Part shown: positions 26,389 to 34,632 of the stretch, in pieces | Position numbering within the stretch: position 1 is the first letter of the stretch | How the letters are laid out: each line of letters opens with the position of its first letter | Assembly (NCBI GenBank): GCA_042095135.1 | Contig: JBELBV010000022.1 | Coordinates: 1 to 36,690, forward strand | From: UA16 sp042095135 | GTDB lineage: Bacteria > Bacteroidota > Bacteroidia > Flavobacteriales_D > Sanyastnellaceae | Direction: 5' to 3' | DNA length: 36,690 nt | Notes under the pieces: generated by a model | What the model saw: the letters and a program-made list of their open reading frames with translations, nothing else | The model's database searches: none | What the model was told of the DNA's origin: nothing | Program-made: the position numbers and the translations under genes

Positions 26389-27966
26389 TTATGCGTATTG
26401 AGCCGTCATTTCTTTGGCAGCGGCAGTGAGAACGCTCTTCTGCTCGTCACCATACTTGCCGTTCTTCAACTCCTCCATGGTGTCCGCGTGCTTCGAACGG
26501 AGGTAGTCGAGGTAAGCCACTTCGAAGTCCTTCACACGGTTCACAGGCACATCCTTCAAGAGGCCTTCTACACCGCAGTAAATGATCGCAATCTGGTCCT
26601 CTACACGCATCGGACTATTCAGGTCCTGCTTGAGGATTTCCACGTTGCGCTCACCTTTGTCCAAAACCGCCTTGGTGGCCTCATCCAAATCCGAACCAAA
26701 CTTGGCGAAAGCTTCCAATTCGCGGTACTGCGCCTGGTCGAGCTTCAGTGTACCCGATACCTTCTTCATGGACTTGATCTGAGCGTTACCCCCTACACGG
26801 CTCACCGAGATACCTACATTAATCGCAGGGCGGATGCCGCTCAAGAAGAGGTTGGACTCGAGAAAAATCTGACCATCCGTAATGGAGATCACGTTGGTCG
26901 GGATGTACGCCGACACATCACCTGCTTGGGTCTCAATGATCGGTAGTGCCGTCAAGGATCCACCGCCCTTCACTTTGTCCTTCAAGGACGCTGGCAAATC
27001 GTTCATTTGAGAGGCAATTTCCTGTTCACCAATAACCTTCGCTGCGCGTTCCAACAGGCGGCTGTGCAGGTAGAATACGTCACCGGGGTATGCCTCACGT
27101 CCTGGAGGGCGACGCAACAACAGCGACACCTCACGGTAAGCAACGGCTTGCTTTGACAAGTCATCGTATACCACCAGCGCCGCGCGGCCTGTATCGCGGA
27201 AAAATTCACCGATCGCCGCACCGGTGAACGGTGCGTAGAACTGAAGTGGCGCAGGGTCTGATGCTGTTGCCGCTACCACAACAGTGTAGGGCAACGCGCC
27301 GTTTTCTTCCAAGGTCTTCACGATTCCAGCGACCGTCGAACCCTTCTGGCCTACAGCGACGTAGATGCAGAATACTGGCTCGCCTGCCTCGTAGAATTCA
27401 CGCTGGTTGATGATGGTGTCAATCGCAACGGTGGTCTTTCCCGTCTGGCGGTCACCGATAATCAACTCGCGCTGACCACGGCCAATTGGAATCATCGCGT
27501 CGATGGCCTTGATGCCTGTCTGCAATGGTTCGCTTACCGGTTGGCGGTAGATGACACCTGGCGCTTTGCGCTCAATCGGCATCTCGTACAAGTCGCCTTG
27601 AATGGGGCCCTTGCCGTCGATCGGTTCACCAAGCGTGTTCACGACGCGACCCAACATGCCCTCTCCGGCACGGATTGCCGCGATGCGCCCTGTACGCTTC
27701 ACTGATGAACCTTCCTTCAGGTCACCTGAAGGGTCCAACAATACCGCACCGACGTTGTCTTCCTCGAGGTTCAACACGATGCCACGGGCACCGTTTTCGA
27801 ATTCGATCAATTCGCCGGATTCCACATTGGTCAAACCGTAGATGCGCGCAATGCCATCCCCGATTTGAAGGACTGTACCTACTTCTTCCAGTTCAGCGGC
27901 TGACTTGACGCCTGCGAGCTGTTCACGTAAAATGGAAGAGACTTCTGCTGGATTGATTTCTGCCAT
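26389..27966 (-). CDS. atpA: ATP synthase alpha subunit
   Basis: 525 residues. Alpha alternates with beta in the F1 hexamer and carries a non-catalytic nucleotide site. Walker A is GDRQTGKT at 171-178, and the N-terminal crown has VGTVLQIGDGIARIYGL. The signature PAINVGISVSRVGG is present further on. It follows atpH with a 33-nt gap. Sequence and length are ordinary. Confidence 0.98.
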   Translation of the reverse strand: MAEINPAEVSSILREQLAGVKSAAELEEVGTVLQIGDGIARIYGLTNVESGELIEFENGARGIVLNLEEDNVGAVLLDPSGDLKEGSSVKRTGRIAAIRAGEGMLGRVVNTLGEPIDGKGPIQGDLYEMPIERKAPGVIYRQPVSEPLQTGIKAIDAMIPIGRGQRELIIGDRQTGKTTVAIDTIINQREFYEAGEPVFCIYVAVGQKGSTVAGIVKTLEENGALPYTVVVAATASDPAPLQFYAPFTGAAIGEFFRDTGRAALVVYDDLSKQAVAYREVSLLLRRPPGREAYPGDVFYLHSRLLERAAKVIGEQEIASQMNDLPASLKDKVKGGGSLTALPIIETQAGDVSAYIPTNVISITDGQIFLESNLFLSGIRPAINVGISVSRVGGNAQIKSMKKVSGTLKLDQAQYRELEAFAKFGSDLDEATKAVLDKGERNVEILKQDLNSPMRVEDQIAIIYCGVEGLLKDVPVNRVKDFEVAYLDYLRSKHADTMEELKNGKYGDEQKSVLTAAAKEMTAQYA

Positions 27967-27999
27967 GATTTCGGCTGGTGTTCGGTTTTGGTGTCCGGA

Positions 28000-28557
28000 T
28001 TAAAGTTCCGGTTCGTAATCGTGATCTGTGATTTGACGGCGAAGGAGCTCCAGCTCGCGCTTGATGCTGGCATCAATCATGCGGTTGTCCATGAGCAGCT
28101 GAAAACCGCCTAGCAACTCAGGCACTACGGTTTCCTTCAATTCAACTTCTCCGTCGTGAAGATTCTTCAAGGCTGCGCTCACACGACCGCGCAGCTCATC
28201 GTCCATGGGAATCGCTGTCTTCACTTCTGCCACACGCACGTTGCGTTGCTGGCGAATCAAGTTCAGCGACTCATCAATGATGGCGGGCAAAATGGATTCT
28301 CGTCCCTTGCGCACCAAAATCTTAATGAACTCCAACGTGAGCGATTCGATCTTCCCCTCAAAAATTTTCACCAGGATATTTTCCTTGGCGTCGGCCTTGA
28401 TTACAGGGCTTTTCAACAGAAGTTCCAGGTCATCGGATCCTTGAACGGCGTCGTTCAACAACCGGATGTCCTTTTCCATCTTGTCAATCGCCCCTTTTTC
28501 TTCCGCAAGGCTGAAGAGGGATTTAGCGTATCGTATGGCTGCGCGTGGAGTGGCCAT
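28000..28557 (-). CDS. atpH: ATP synthase delta subunit
   Basis: 185 residues. Delta (OSCP) links the peripheral stalk to the top of F1. The start AAIRYAKSLFSLAEEKGAID is the conserved N-terminal helix bundle and the C-terminal MDNRMIDASIKRELELLRRQ resembles the usual GG..L.DxSI.g.L.rL region. It begins 3 nt after atpF ends. Ordinary. Confidence 0.94.
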   Translation of the reverse strand: MATPRAAIRYAKSLFSLAEEKGAIDKMEKDIRLLNDAVQGSDDLELLLKSPVIKADAKENILVKIFEGKIESLTLEFIKILVRKGRESILPAIIDESLNLIRQQRNVRVAEVKTAIPMDDELRGRVSAALKNLHDGEVELKETVVPELLGGFQLLMDNRMIDASIKRELELLRRQITDHDYEPEL

Positions 28558-28560
28558 GGA

Positions 28561-29058
28561 TTAATTCAATGGAGATTCATCAATGAGTCGGTTGACGAGG
28601 GCTTTCTGCTCGTCGTTTGACTCCAACTTTTCTCGCAGCAAACGCTCTGCAATTTCCAAGGAAAGGTTGCCTACCTCCGCCTTCAACTCCGCAACAGCGG
28701 CTTTGCGCTCGATAGCGATGGCATCTTTGGCGGCAGCTACTTCCTTGGTGGCTGCTTCACGTGCTGTGTTTTTGGCATCGGCTACCAACTGGTCGGCCAT
28801 CTCGCGGGCTTCACGCAACATGCGGTCGCGTTCCGTGCGAGCTTCCTTCAGTTGGTTTTCATTGCTCGCGGCCAGCTCTTCCATTTCCTTGCGGACCTTT
28901 TCCGCCTCATTCAAGGCGCCCGCAATGGATTCTTCGCGCTCATTCAGCGCAGACAGAATCGGACCCCACGCGAAACGGCGGAGTATGAAAAGCACCACAA
29001 GGAATGCGATGGATGCCCAAACGACGGTCCCTAGGGCCGGTGTAAGTAGCGCTCCCAT
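28561..29058 (-). CDS. atpF: ATP synthase b subunit
   Basis: 165 residues. One N-terminal membrane helix (LGTVVWASIAFLVVLFILRRF), then WGPILSALNEREESIAGALN and a long charged coiled coil that forms the peripheral stalk. Ala/Glu/Arg-rich heptads run to about residue 150. It begins 6 nt after the atpE stop. Confidence 0.96.
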   Translation of the reverse strand: MGALLTPALGTVVWASIAFLVVLFILRRFAWGPILSALNEREESIAGALNEAEKVRKEMEELAASNENQLKEARTERDRMLREAREMADQLVADAKNTAREAATKEVAAAKDAIAIERKAAVAELKAEVGNLSLEIAERLLREKLESNDEQKALVNRLIDESPLN

Positions 29059-29064
29059 CGTTTA

Positions 29065-29310
29065 TTATCCGAGTGCTACGAGCAAGCAGATGATGATGCC
29101 GAAAAGAGCAACACCCTCGACAAGTGCCGCGGCAACGATCATGTTAGAACGCAAGTCACTGGTTGCCTCTGGCTGACGTGCCATTGCTTCCAATGCAGAT
29201 CCGCCAATGCGGCCTACACCGATACCAGCGCCAATCGCTGCTGCACCTGCGCCAAGACCTGCAAGGCCTTGACCTACTCCGATTTCAAAAAGAATGCTCA
29301 ACAATTCCAT
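29065..29310 (-). CDS. atpE: ATP synthase c subunit (proton type)
   Basis: 81 residues, two membrane helices with a polar loop (ARQPEATSDLR). The first helix is a Gly/Ala-rich GLGAGAAAIGAGIGVG and the second carries the ion-binding Glu65 in ALVEGVALFGII. Sodium-type c subunits have Gln in the first helix and Glu-Ser/Thr in the second; here both extra ligands are missing (Ala in helix 1, Gly after Glu65), so protons are the expected ion. The gap to atpB is 32 nt. Confidence 0.96.
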   Translation of the reverse strand: MELLSILFEIGVGQGLAGLGAGAAAIGAGIGVGRIGGSALEAMARQPEATSDLRSNMIVAAALVEGVALFGIIICLLVALG

Positions 29311-29342
29311 AGTGTTGGTTTTTATTGTGGATGGATTTTAAC

Positions 29343-30659
29343 TCAGTGGTGTGCGGGGTCGTGGGTGGCGTCGCCGAAGTAAATCGCGGCAAGCAGTGTG
29401 AAAACAAAGGCTTGCAAGAAAGCCACCAACAACTCCAAGAAATACATAAAAATCATGAAGGCTGTGGAGAATATCCCCATGCCAGAACCGGCTCCGACGG
29501 CTTGGCCGCCATCACCAAAAATGAAAATCAAACTCGAGAATGCGAGGATGATGATGTGTCCAGCGCTGATGTTTGCTGTCAAACGAATCATCAATACCGC
29601 CGGCTTCATGATGATGCTGAACACCTCGATCGGCACCAAAATAAACTTCACCGGCAACGGAACACCGGGAGGCCAGAAGATGTGGCCCCAGTAATGCTTG
29701 TTTCCGTTCAAGTTGGTCAATAAGAAAACCAACGTCGCCAACACGACCGTTACACCAATAGTACCGGTAATGTTGAAACCACCTAGGAAAGGAACCAGTC
29801 CGAGAAGGTTGCAGAAGAATATGAAGAAGAATACCGTCAGCAAAAACGGCATGAAGCGGTGCGCCTTGTCTCCGATGGAGGGTTTGGCAATCTCGTCCCG
29901 GACGAAAATAATCAACGGCTCTAGCGCGTTCGCCATTCCCGTCGGCGCTTGGCCTGGGTTCTTCTTATAGTAGCCGGCGATGCTCAGGAACATCCACACC
30001 ATAACTGCGAGAATGAGCAGCATCCCAAATATCGATTTGGTAATGGAGAAGTCGTACACCGTCAAGGGCGCGCCTGCATCAGCTGCTGTGATCTGACCGG
30101 AGACTACTGGAGTGCCGTCCGCAGCCACACCATCCTCCGCATGCATGGTGTAGGTGATGCCCTTCACTTCGCACACCTTGTTTCCGTGACCGTGGCCCTC
30201 GAATACACTGCTCATGAAGACCTGCACTCCCTCACCCTCAATGTAAAGAATGACCGGAAGTGGAATGTGGACATCGCCGAAGAGGTGGATGTCGTGTGCG
30301 TCTGCAATGTGGTGGATGATGAACGTACCCGCTACGAACTCTTCATCGTGAGCGTGATCACCGTGAGCGTCATGCGTATGCTCTTCGTGAGCGTGTTCCG
30401 CGTGAGATTCGTGATCGTGGATTTCCTCGCCATGGTCGCCATCGTGNNNNNNNNNNNNNNNNNNNNNNNNNNNNNNNNNNNNNNNNNNNNNNNNNNNNNN
30501 NNNNNNNNNNNNNNNNNNNNNNNNNNNNNNNNNNNNNNNNNNNNNNGCGTGTGCGTCGTGCTCATCAGCGTGGCTGTGGTCTTGAGCCAAGAGCGCTGTT
30601 CCAGAAAGGAGGAGCAAGGCGGCAAGCAGGGCCTTGAATGAGCTAAAAAAGCGATTCAT
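29343..30659 (-). CDS. atpB: ATP synthase a subunit with signal peptide and His-rich N-terminal extension (contains gap)
   Basis: The C-terminal part is a normal a subunit: membrane helices FMPFLLTVFFFIFFCNLLGL onward, and MIRLTANISAGH with the essential Arg facing the c ring. Before this lie a signal peptide (MNRFFSSFKALLAALLLLSG, then TALLAQ) and an extension of at least 100 residues. That extension is extremely rich in His, Asp and Glu (HADEHDAH, then the gap, then HDGDHGEEIHDHESHAEHAH and HEEHTHDAHGDHAHDEE). It would lie on the periplasmic side. The frame is continuous across the 100 N if the filler length is accepted. His/Asp-rich segments often bind Zn, Ni or Cu; whether this one does is inference. 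Confidence 0.93.
   Translation of the reverse strand: MNRFFSSFKALLAALLLLSGTALLAQDHSHADEHDAHXXXXXXXXXXXXXXXXXXXXXXXXXXXXXXXXXXHDGDHGEEIHDHESHAEHAHEEHTHDAHGDHAHDEEFVAGTFIIHHIADAHDIHLFGDVHIPLPVILYIEGEGVQVFMSSVFEGHGHGNKVCEVKGITYTMHAEDGVAADGTPVVSGQITAADAGAPLTVYDFSITKSIFGMLLILAVMVWMFLSIAGYYKKNPGQAPTGMANALEPLIIFVRDEIAKPSIGDKAHRFMPFLLTVFFFIFFCNLLGLVPFLGGFNITGTIGVTVVLATLVFLLTNLNGNKHYWGHIFWPPGVPLPVKFILVPIEVFSIIMKPAVLMIRLTANISAGHIIILAFSSLIFIFGDGGQAVGAGSGMGIFSTAFMIFMYFLELLVAFLQAFVFTLLAAIYFGDATHDPAHH
30447..30546. other. Assembly gap of 100 N inside the atpB His-rich region
   Basis: Exactly 100 N, placed in the low-complexity His/Asp codon stretch. Repetition there probably broke the assembly, so the true repeat length is unknown. 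Confidence 0.95.
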
Positions 30660-30685
30660 TGTTGGCGGTAGAGCTGAATTCGGCG

Positions 30686-30693
30686 CAAAAGTA
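30686..30693 (-). promoter_or_regulatory. -7 box upstream of atpB
   Basis: TACTTTTG on the minus strand is a perfect TAnnTTTG match, 26 nt before the atpB ATG in the 97-nt spacer. No clear -33 TTG is seen. It suggests the main ATP synthase transcript can start here as well as upstream. Confidence 0.45.
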
Positions 30694-30756
30694 ATTCACA
30701 GAACACAGGCAGCATCGAAGTTTTGCGAATTTCTTTACCTGCGGAAGTGGAAATCT

Positions 30757-31131
30757 TCAATTAGGGTCGCGAGGCGCATGATTTTGCGATTCAACAACCA
30801 GCAAAACCGTATTCACAGCGAAAACCACGAACAGCCCCAACACAAAATGCACCCGGTGCGTTCCGCCCACCAAAACGAGGTACGCGGTGACGAGGGCAAG
30901 GCTTGAAAACATCTTAATAGCCGTCGACCCGTTTACCGCTGTAATGAACTGCATGGACGACCGGCGCATGGCCGAGTGGATCCAACGATTCAAGAGTAGG
31001 GTCAACCCGAAGTACCAGCACACCACTGCCGCCCACACCCACGTGTAGGCAAAGGAGGCAAACGGCGGGATGACCAACCCGGCTCCAAGCAAGGCTGCAT
31101 TAGCCACGGCTAATTTCACGGGGAAACGCAT
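30757..31131 (-). CDS. Small AtpI-like membrane protein
   Basis: 124 residues with four predicted membrane helices (about 8-24, 29-47, 72-88 and 92-113) and a charged loop HSAMRRSS. It stands where AtpI/UncI (also four helices, about 125 residues) stands in other ATP synthase operons, between atpZ (10-nt gap) and atpB. No conserved AtpI motif can be seen by eye, so the name rests on position and topology. AtpI assists assembly of the c ring in some bacteria. Confidence 0.7.
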   Translation of the reverse strand: MRFPVKLAVANAALLGAGLVIPPFASFAYTWVWAAVVCWYFGLTLLLNRWIHSAMRRSSMQFITAVNGSTAIKMFSSLALVTAYLVLVGGTHRVHFVLGLFVVFAVNTVLLVVESQNHAPRDPN

Positions 31132-31141
31132 GGTAGTTGGA

Positions 31142-31360
31142 TTATTTTGACAGCTCTTTAATCACCATCCAGATTGCAGCTACGGTTCCCAACACCCCAC
31201 CAAGAAGGGTTCCGAGGGGAAATTCGTGGCCGCTGCTGAGGTCCCACTTGCGTCCCAACCAGACGGCCATACCAATGGAGCCCGCCATGGTAAATGCCAT
31301 GCCGGAAAACCGCAGGAAAGCACCGGATCGTGGGGTGCGCTTCGGGGTCTTTGGTTCCAC
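31142..31360 (-). CDS. AtpZ/AtpI-family ATP synthase-associated protein
   Basis: 72 residues, two membrane helices (about 17-35, FSGMAFTMAGSIGMAVWLG, and 48-66, LGTLLGGVLGTVAAIWMVI). The R-K-WDLSSGHEFPLGTLLGG loop matches the AtpZ family (GxxLDxxFGTxPxxxLxG type). AtpZ forms a Mg/Ca-linked complex with AtpI in some species. It lies 11 nt after the bactofilin gene and 10 nt before the AtpI-like gene, in line with a single operon leading into atpB. Confidence 0.83.
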   Translation of the reverse strand: MEPKTPKRTPRSGAFLRFSGMAFTMAGSIGMAVWLGRKWDLSSGHEFPLGTLLGGVLGTVAAIWMVIKELSK

Positions 31361-31371
31361 GTGCTGCCGGG

Positions 31372-31815
31372 TTATACCGCGGCTGGCTGCTGGGCGTTCG
31401 CCTTGGAAGCCACTGGTTGCTTGTCGCGGCTAGCCTCCTTGATGTCCTTGACCTTTGAGGTTAGGTGCAAGTTACCCGTGGCCTGCGCGCCATTCTCCAC
31501 AGAAAGCTGTCCGTACTGGATGTCGCCGTGAACCTTTGCTGAGGCCTTCAAAACGAAGAGTTCTTGAACGAGGATATTTCCTTCCATTTCCCCTTCTGTC
31601 TCGCAATGAGCGCAAGACACAGAGCCTTTGATTCGACCTGAGTTTCCGATGACCAAGCGGCCCTTGGTAATAAGTTCTCCTTCAAACGTTCCGTCGATGC
31701 GGACGTTGTTTTCACTGCGGAGCACCCCTTCGAAGGTGGTGCCTTTCGCGATTCGGTTGACCGCGTTATCCGATGACGTTTCTGGTTTCATTGACTTTTT
31801 GGTGGTTCCAAGCAT
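31372..31815 (-). CDS. Bactofilin (polymer-forming cytoskeletal protein)
   Basis: 147 residues. The central part (about 20-125) is a right-handed beta-helix with repeats of the type VRIDGTFEGELITKGRLVIG and AKVHGDIQYGQLSVENGAQA, flanked by disordered Lys/Gln/Ala-rich tails. Bactofilins polymerise without nucleotide and organise envelope or shape proteins. A CAHC pair (Cys68, Cys71) is unusual for the family. The ATG at 31815 has a perfect -7 box 4 nt upstream; Met9 at 31791 is an alternative start with a normal leader. First gene of the unit that leads through atpZ into atpB, and 39 nt downstream of porW. Confidence 0.92.
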   Translation of the reverse strand: MLGTTKKSMKPETSSDNAVNRIAKGTTFEGVLRSENNVRIDGTFEGELITKGRLVIGNSGRIKGSVSCAHCETEGEMEGNILVQELFVLKASAKVHGDIQYGQLSVENGAQATGNLHLTSKVKDIKEASRDKQPVASKANAQQPAAV

Positions 31816-31819
31816 GGCA

Positions 31820-31851
31820 CAAAGGTAATTCGAAACCCGCTAAACCACTAA
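31820..31851 (-). promoter_or_regulatory. Promoter of the bactofilin/ATP synthase unit
   Basis: On the minus strand TTAG, 20 nt, TACCTTTG, then TGCC and the ATG. The -7 is perfect and the -33 is a 3/4 match. It lies in the spacer after porW, so the unit need not depend on porW transcription. Confidence 0.55.
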
Positions 31852-31854
31852 GGG

Positions 31855-34539
31855 TCACTCACCCCCTTCCAAGTACACCTTTTCGAACCAGCGTTGGTAG
31901 CTGTCCATTTCCTTATTTTTGAAGAGCTCGATGTAGTTCTCCGTCGAAATGGTAAACAAGGCGTAACCAGAGGTGTTGATCGCCCCGAGCTCTGCGGTGT
32001 TGTTTGTAAAGACTTCGTAGTAGTCTAGGCTGTAATCCTGCCGCTTAAAATCCTTGATGAGCACAATTTGGAAATTGCGGTTGATCAAATTGGCGGTCAC
32101 GCGCAGTTCGCTGGAAGCGAAAAACTCGCTATTGAAATCCGCAATGGTTGCGCGCAATTCCTCCACATTTCCCCGGCCCACCGGCACCAGCATGCCGAAG
32201 TAGTGCGTGAGGTAGGGTTTGTGCTCCCACACCACCACCTCTTCTTCCTCTTCGTCCGCTCCTTCCTCATTTGCCGCATCGCGTGAACCGCCGTTCAATG
32301 CCGCCAACAGTGCCTGCGCAAATTCCGCCTCCTCTGTTTCTGGGCAATCCCGAACGATTAACTGCAGGGCATCAAAATACGCCCGGCGATCGCCGCCTGT
32401 TCGCGCACTCAATCCACCAATACTCTGCGCGCGCAGCAACCGGTACTTGCACACGTAATTGTTGCTAGGGTGGTAATTAATGATGTCGTCCGCCGCTAAT
32501 AAAACCTCCTGGTACGCTTTGGCATAATAGCGCTGAAGCAATTCTTCGTAGGCCAACCGCTCCTCTTCGCGCCGCACCTCCTCTTGGTCCGCGAAATCCG
32601 GATTTTCAATCAAAATGGCCCACTCGGAATTTGGATAGCGCTCCAATACTTGTGCGCTCCAATAGTCTGAATTGCACGTCTCGCAGAACGGGCTTTGGTA
32701 GTTTTCTTCCACTTCCCGCTGGAGGTAGGTTCGGTACAGTTGATAGTAGGTGGTGGGGTGGAAGTCGCTCTCATCCATGCGTTCGGTCAGCTCCGTCCAT
32801 GTGTCGATGGCGTTTTCCAAATCCGAGAGTTTCTCTTTGTACACGAGGCCCGCGTTGTAATACGCTTCTGCAATCATGGCCACTGCGTTCTCGCGCTCTG
32901 CGCTGTCGCACGGCAACCCAGCCATCAGCTCGTCAAAACTAGGAATCTCACCCGGCACCAATCCGTCCTCGACCGATTCAATGGTCCCGGCTTCTTCTTC
33001 GCCAACACCCATTTCATTCGAGAAAGCCACGTCCATCTTCAGTGAACGTCGCCAGTTGTCTTCAAGCGGACGATCGCCCCAATAGTCACGGAAATTCCGT
33101 CGGCCCGCCACTTTCAGTTGAGCGTTGTAGGGCCAGAACATGCCTGCGCCTTGATCACCAGCATTGGCCAATTCCGCCGCCGCTGCTGCCTCTGCTGCTC
33201 GCTTGCGCTCCTCTTCCTCCTCTTCCAACTGGGCGATGATTTCCGCAATGCGGTCGTCACGCTCATCTTCGGGGAGGTCGCAAATTTCAAGCAGGCTGTC
33301 CTGCTCGGCGATGGTGTTCAAATTGGTGACGAGTTCCGTGAGGTTGTCCGCCATGGCATCGACCTCATCAAACCGTTCGTTCTCGTCCTCCATGAAAGTG
33401 CGAGCGCTGTCGTAGTACGCTTGGGCGTTGGTGTAGTCCAAATCCTCCATGTAGAGGTCGCCAAGCATGAGGTAGCTCTTCATACGTTGGCGCGTGTTTT
33501 CGTCATTTACCAACAAGGACTCCTTAAGCAGTCCCACCGCATCGTCTCGTCGTCTCTCCTCCAACGCCAAGGTGGCGAGTGCATAAAAGATCTGGTCTTG
33601 GTAGATGTCGTTCTTGTCATCGTCCAGCATCTCCTCCAGCAACTCAATGATGGGCTCGCTGTCGGTTTCGCGCCGGTCAAACGCCATGGCCTGCTTGATT
33701 TTGGCGTAAAACTCCAACTCATAAGGTGTGCGCAAATCCACCACGTCGTTGTAGCGCTCAATGGCCTTTTCCGCTTGTCCGGCCGCCTCATAACATTGAG
33801 CCAAAATGAACAGCAATCGCGCGTAGTCCTTTCGCTTTTCTACGTAATCAAACGCCTCTTCCAGTTTTTCAATAGCGTCCTCTACCTCATCGTGTTTGAG
33901 GTGAAACGCGGCGTACACCTCGTGCACATAAACCATGACCTCCGGGTCCTCTACGCGTTTGATTTGTGCGGCTTTGATAAGGGTGTTGCTCGCGCGAACC
34001 CGGTCGTCGAATGCCATGTATGTGCGAGCCATCCAGGCATTTGACCACGCCTGGGCATCAGGGTAATCCAAGGTCCGCACGAGGTACTGGAACACCTCAA
34101 GGGCTTTTTCCTTTTCGCCCTTGATCAAATGCGCCCGTGCAATCACGTCGTAATTGTCGTCAATCCACTTGTTCAGCTCGGGGCGCTTTAAGTCTTTTTG
34201 TTCGCGGCGAGACGGCGACATGGTATGTTTATCGACCACCTTCGTGCACTTCTCGATGGCGCGCTCCATCAAAGGGTACACCTGCTGAGCGGTTGTTTCG
34301 TCAACCGGAGGGAAAATGGGTAGAATCTCGTCCCAGTTCTCTTCGTAACCCTCATTCAGTACCTGCTCCGCCTCCTTCATCGCCTCGGTGGCGTAGAAGA
34401 ACCCGTTGTATTTGGCGTGCATGTTGTGGTAAGCTCGGTACGCAAAGCCGTCCCGCGTCGTGGAACATCCCGTTACCATAAGGAGGATAACCATCCCCCA
34501 TCCCAACATCCCGTGTTTGCTCATCTTATTTGGTCCCAT
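31855..34539 (-). CDS. porW: Type IX secretion lipoprotein PorW/SprE (TPR protein)
   Basis: 894 residues, or 889 from Met6 at 34524, which directly begins the lipoprotein signal (MSKHGMLGWG, lipobox VTGCS). Mature start TRDGFAYRAYHNMHAKYNGF is the PorW/SprE signature. Multiple TPR repeats follow (LFILAQCYEAAGQAEKAIER, QIFYALATLALEERRRDDAV, SYLMLGDLYMEDLDYTNAQA), then an acidic coiled coil (IAQLEEEEEERKRAAEAAAA) and a low-complexity Glu-rich segment before the C-terminal domain ending KVYLEGGE. PorW/SprE is needed for T9SS secretion and gliding and links the PorKLMN rings to other parts. A T9SS cargo (the M1 peptidase) lies in the same window. Divergent from the M23 peptidase gene. Confidence 0.92.
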   Translation of the reverse strand: MGPNKMSKHGMLGWGMVILLMVTGCSTTRDGFAYRAYHNMHAKYNGFFYATEAMKEAEQVLNEGYEENWDEILPIFPPVDETTAQQVYPLMERAIEKCTKVVDKHTMSPSRREQKDLKRPELNKWIDDNYDVIARAHLIKGEKEKALEVFQYLVRTLDYPDAQAWSNAWMARTYMAFDDRVRASNTLIKAAQIKRVEDPEVMVYVHEVYAAFHLKHDEVEDAIEKLEEAFDYVEKRKDYARLLFILAQCYEAAGQAEKAIERYNDVVDLRTPYELEFYAKIKQAMAFDRRETDSEPIIELLEEMLDDDKNDIYQDQIFYALATLALEERRRDDAVGLLKESLLVNDENTRQRMKSYLMLGDLYMEDLDYTNAQAYYDSARTFMEDENERFDEVDAMADNLTELVTNLNTIAEQDSLLEICDLPEDERDDRIAEIIAQLEEEEEERKRAAEAAAAAELANAGDQGAGMFWPYNAQLKVAGRRNFRDYWGDRPLEDNWRRSLKMDVAFSNEMGVGEEEAGTIESVEDGLVPGEIPSFDELMAGLPCDSAERENAVAMIAEAYYNAGLVYKEKLSDLENAIDTWTELTERMDESDFHPTTYYQLYRTYLQREVEENYQSPFCETCNSDYWSAQVLERYPNSEWAILIENPDFADQEEVRREEERLAYEELLQRYYAKAYQEVLLAADDIINYHPSNNYVCKYRLLRAQSIGGLSARTGGDRRAYFDALQLIVRDCPETEEAEFAQALLAALNGGSRDAANEEGADEEEEEVVVWEHKPYLTHYFGMLVPVGRGNVEELRATIADFNSEFFASSELRVTANLINRNFQIVLIKDFKRQDYSLDYYEVFTNNTAELGAINTSGYALFTISTENYIELFKNKEMDSYQRWFEKVYLEGGE

Positions 34540-34632
34540 GGACAGGTGCTCAACGCAGAATCCGCTAAATTATTCCAAACGCGGCGACCAAACGATGCCT
34601 TTTTGTGTATTCCGCGATATTTGTTCCTCGCA

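Noticed and set aside
30310..30440. CRISPR-like or tandem DNA repeat in the GTGAGCG-rich segment
   Set aside because: The repetition comes from alternating His/Asp/Glu codons and has no regular repeat-spacer pattern.
30310..30640. His-rich stretch as a separate metal-transport or metallochaperone gene
   Set aside because: The frame is continuous with the a-subunit core on one side and with a signal peptide on the other, so an AtpB extension is the simpler reading unless the gap hides a stop.
33118..34044. Plus-strand open frame (308 codons) opposite porW
   Set aside because: Shadow of the TPR coding frame; the Leu/Val/His-rich translation mirrors the Glu/Lys/Asp codons of porW.
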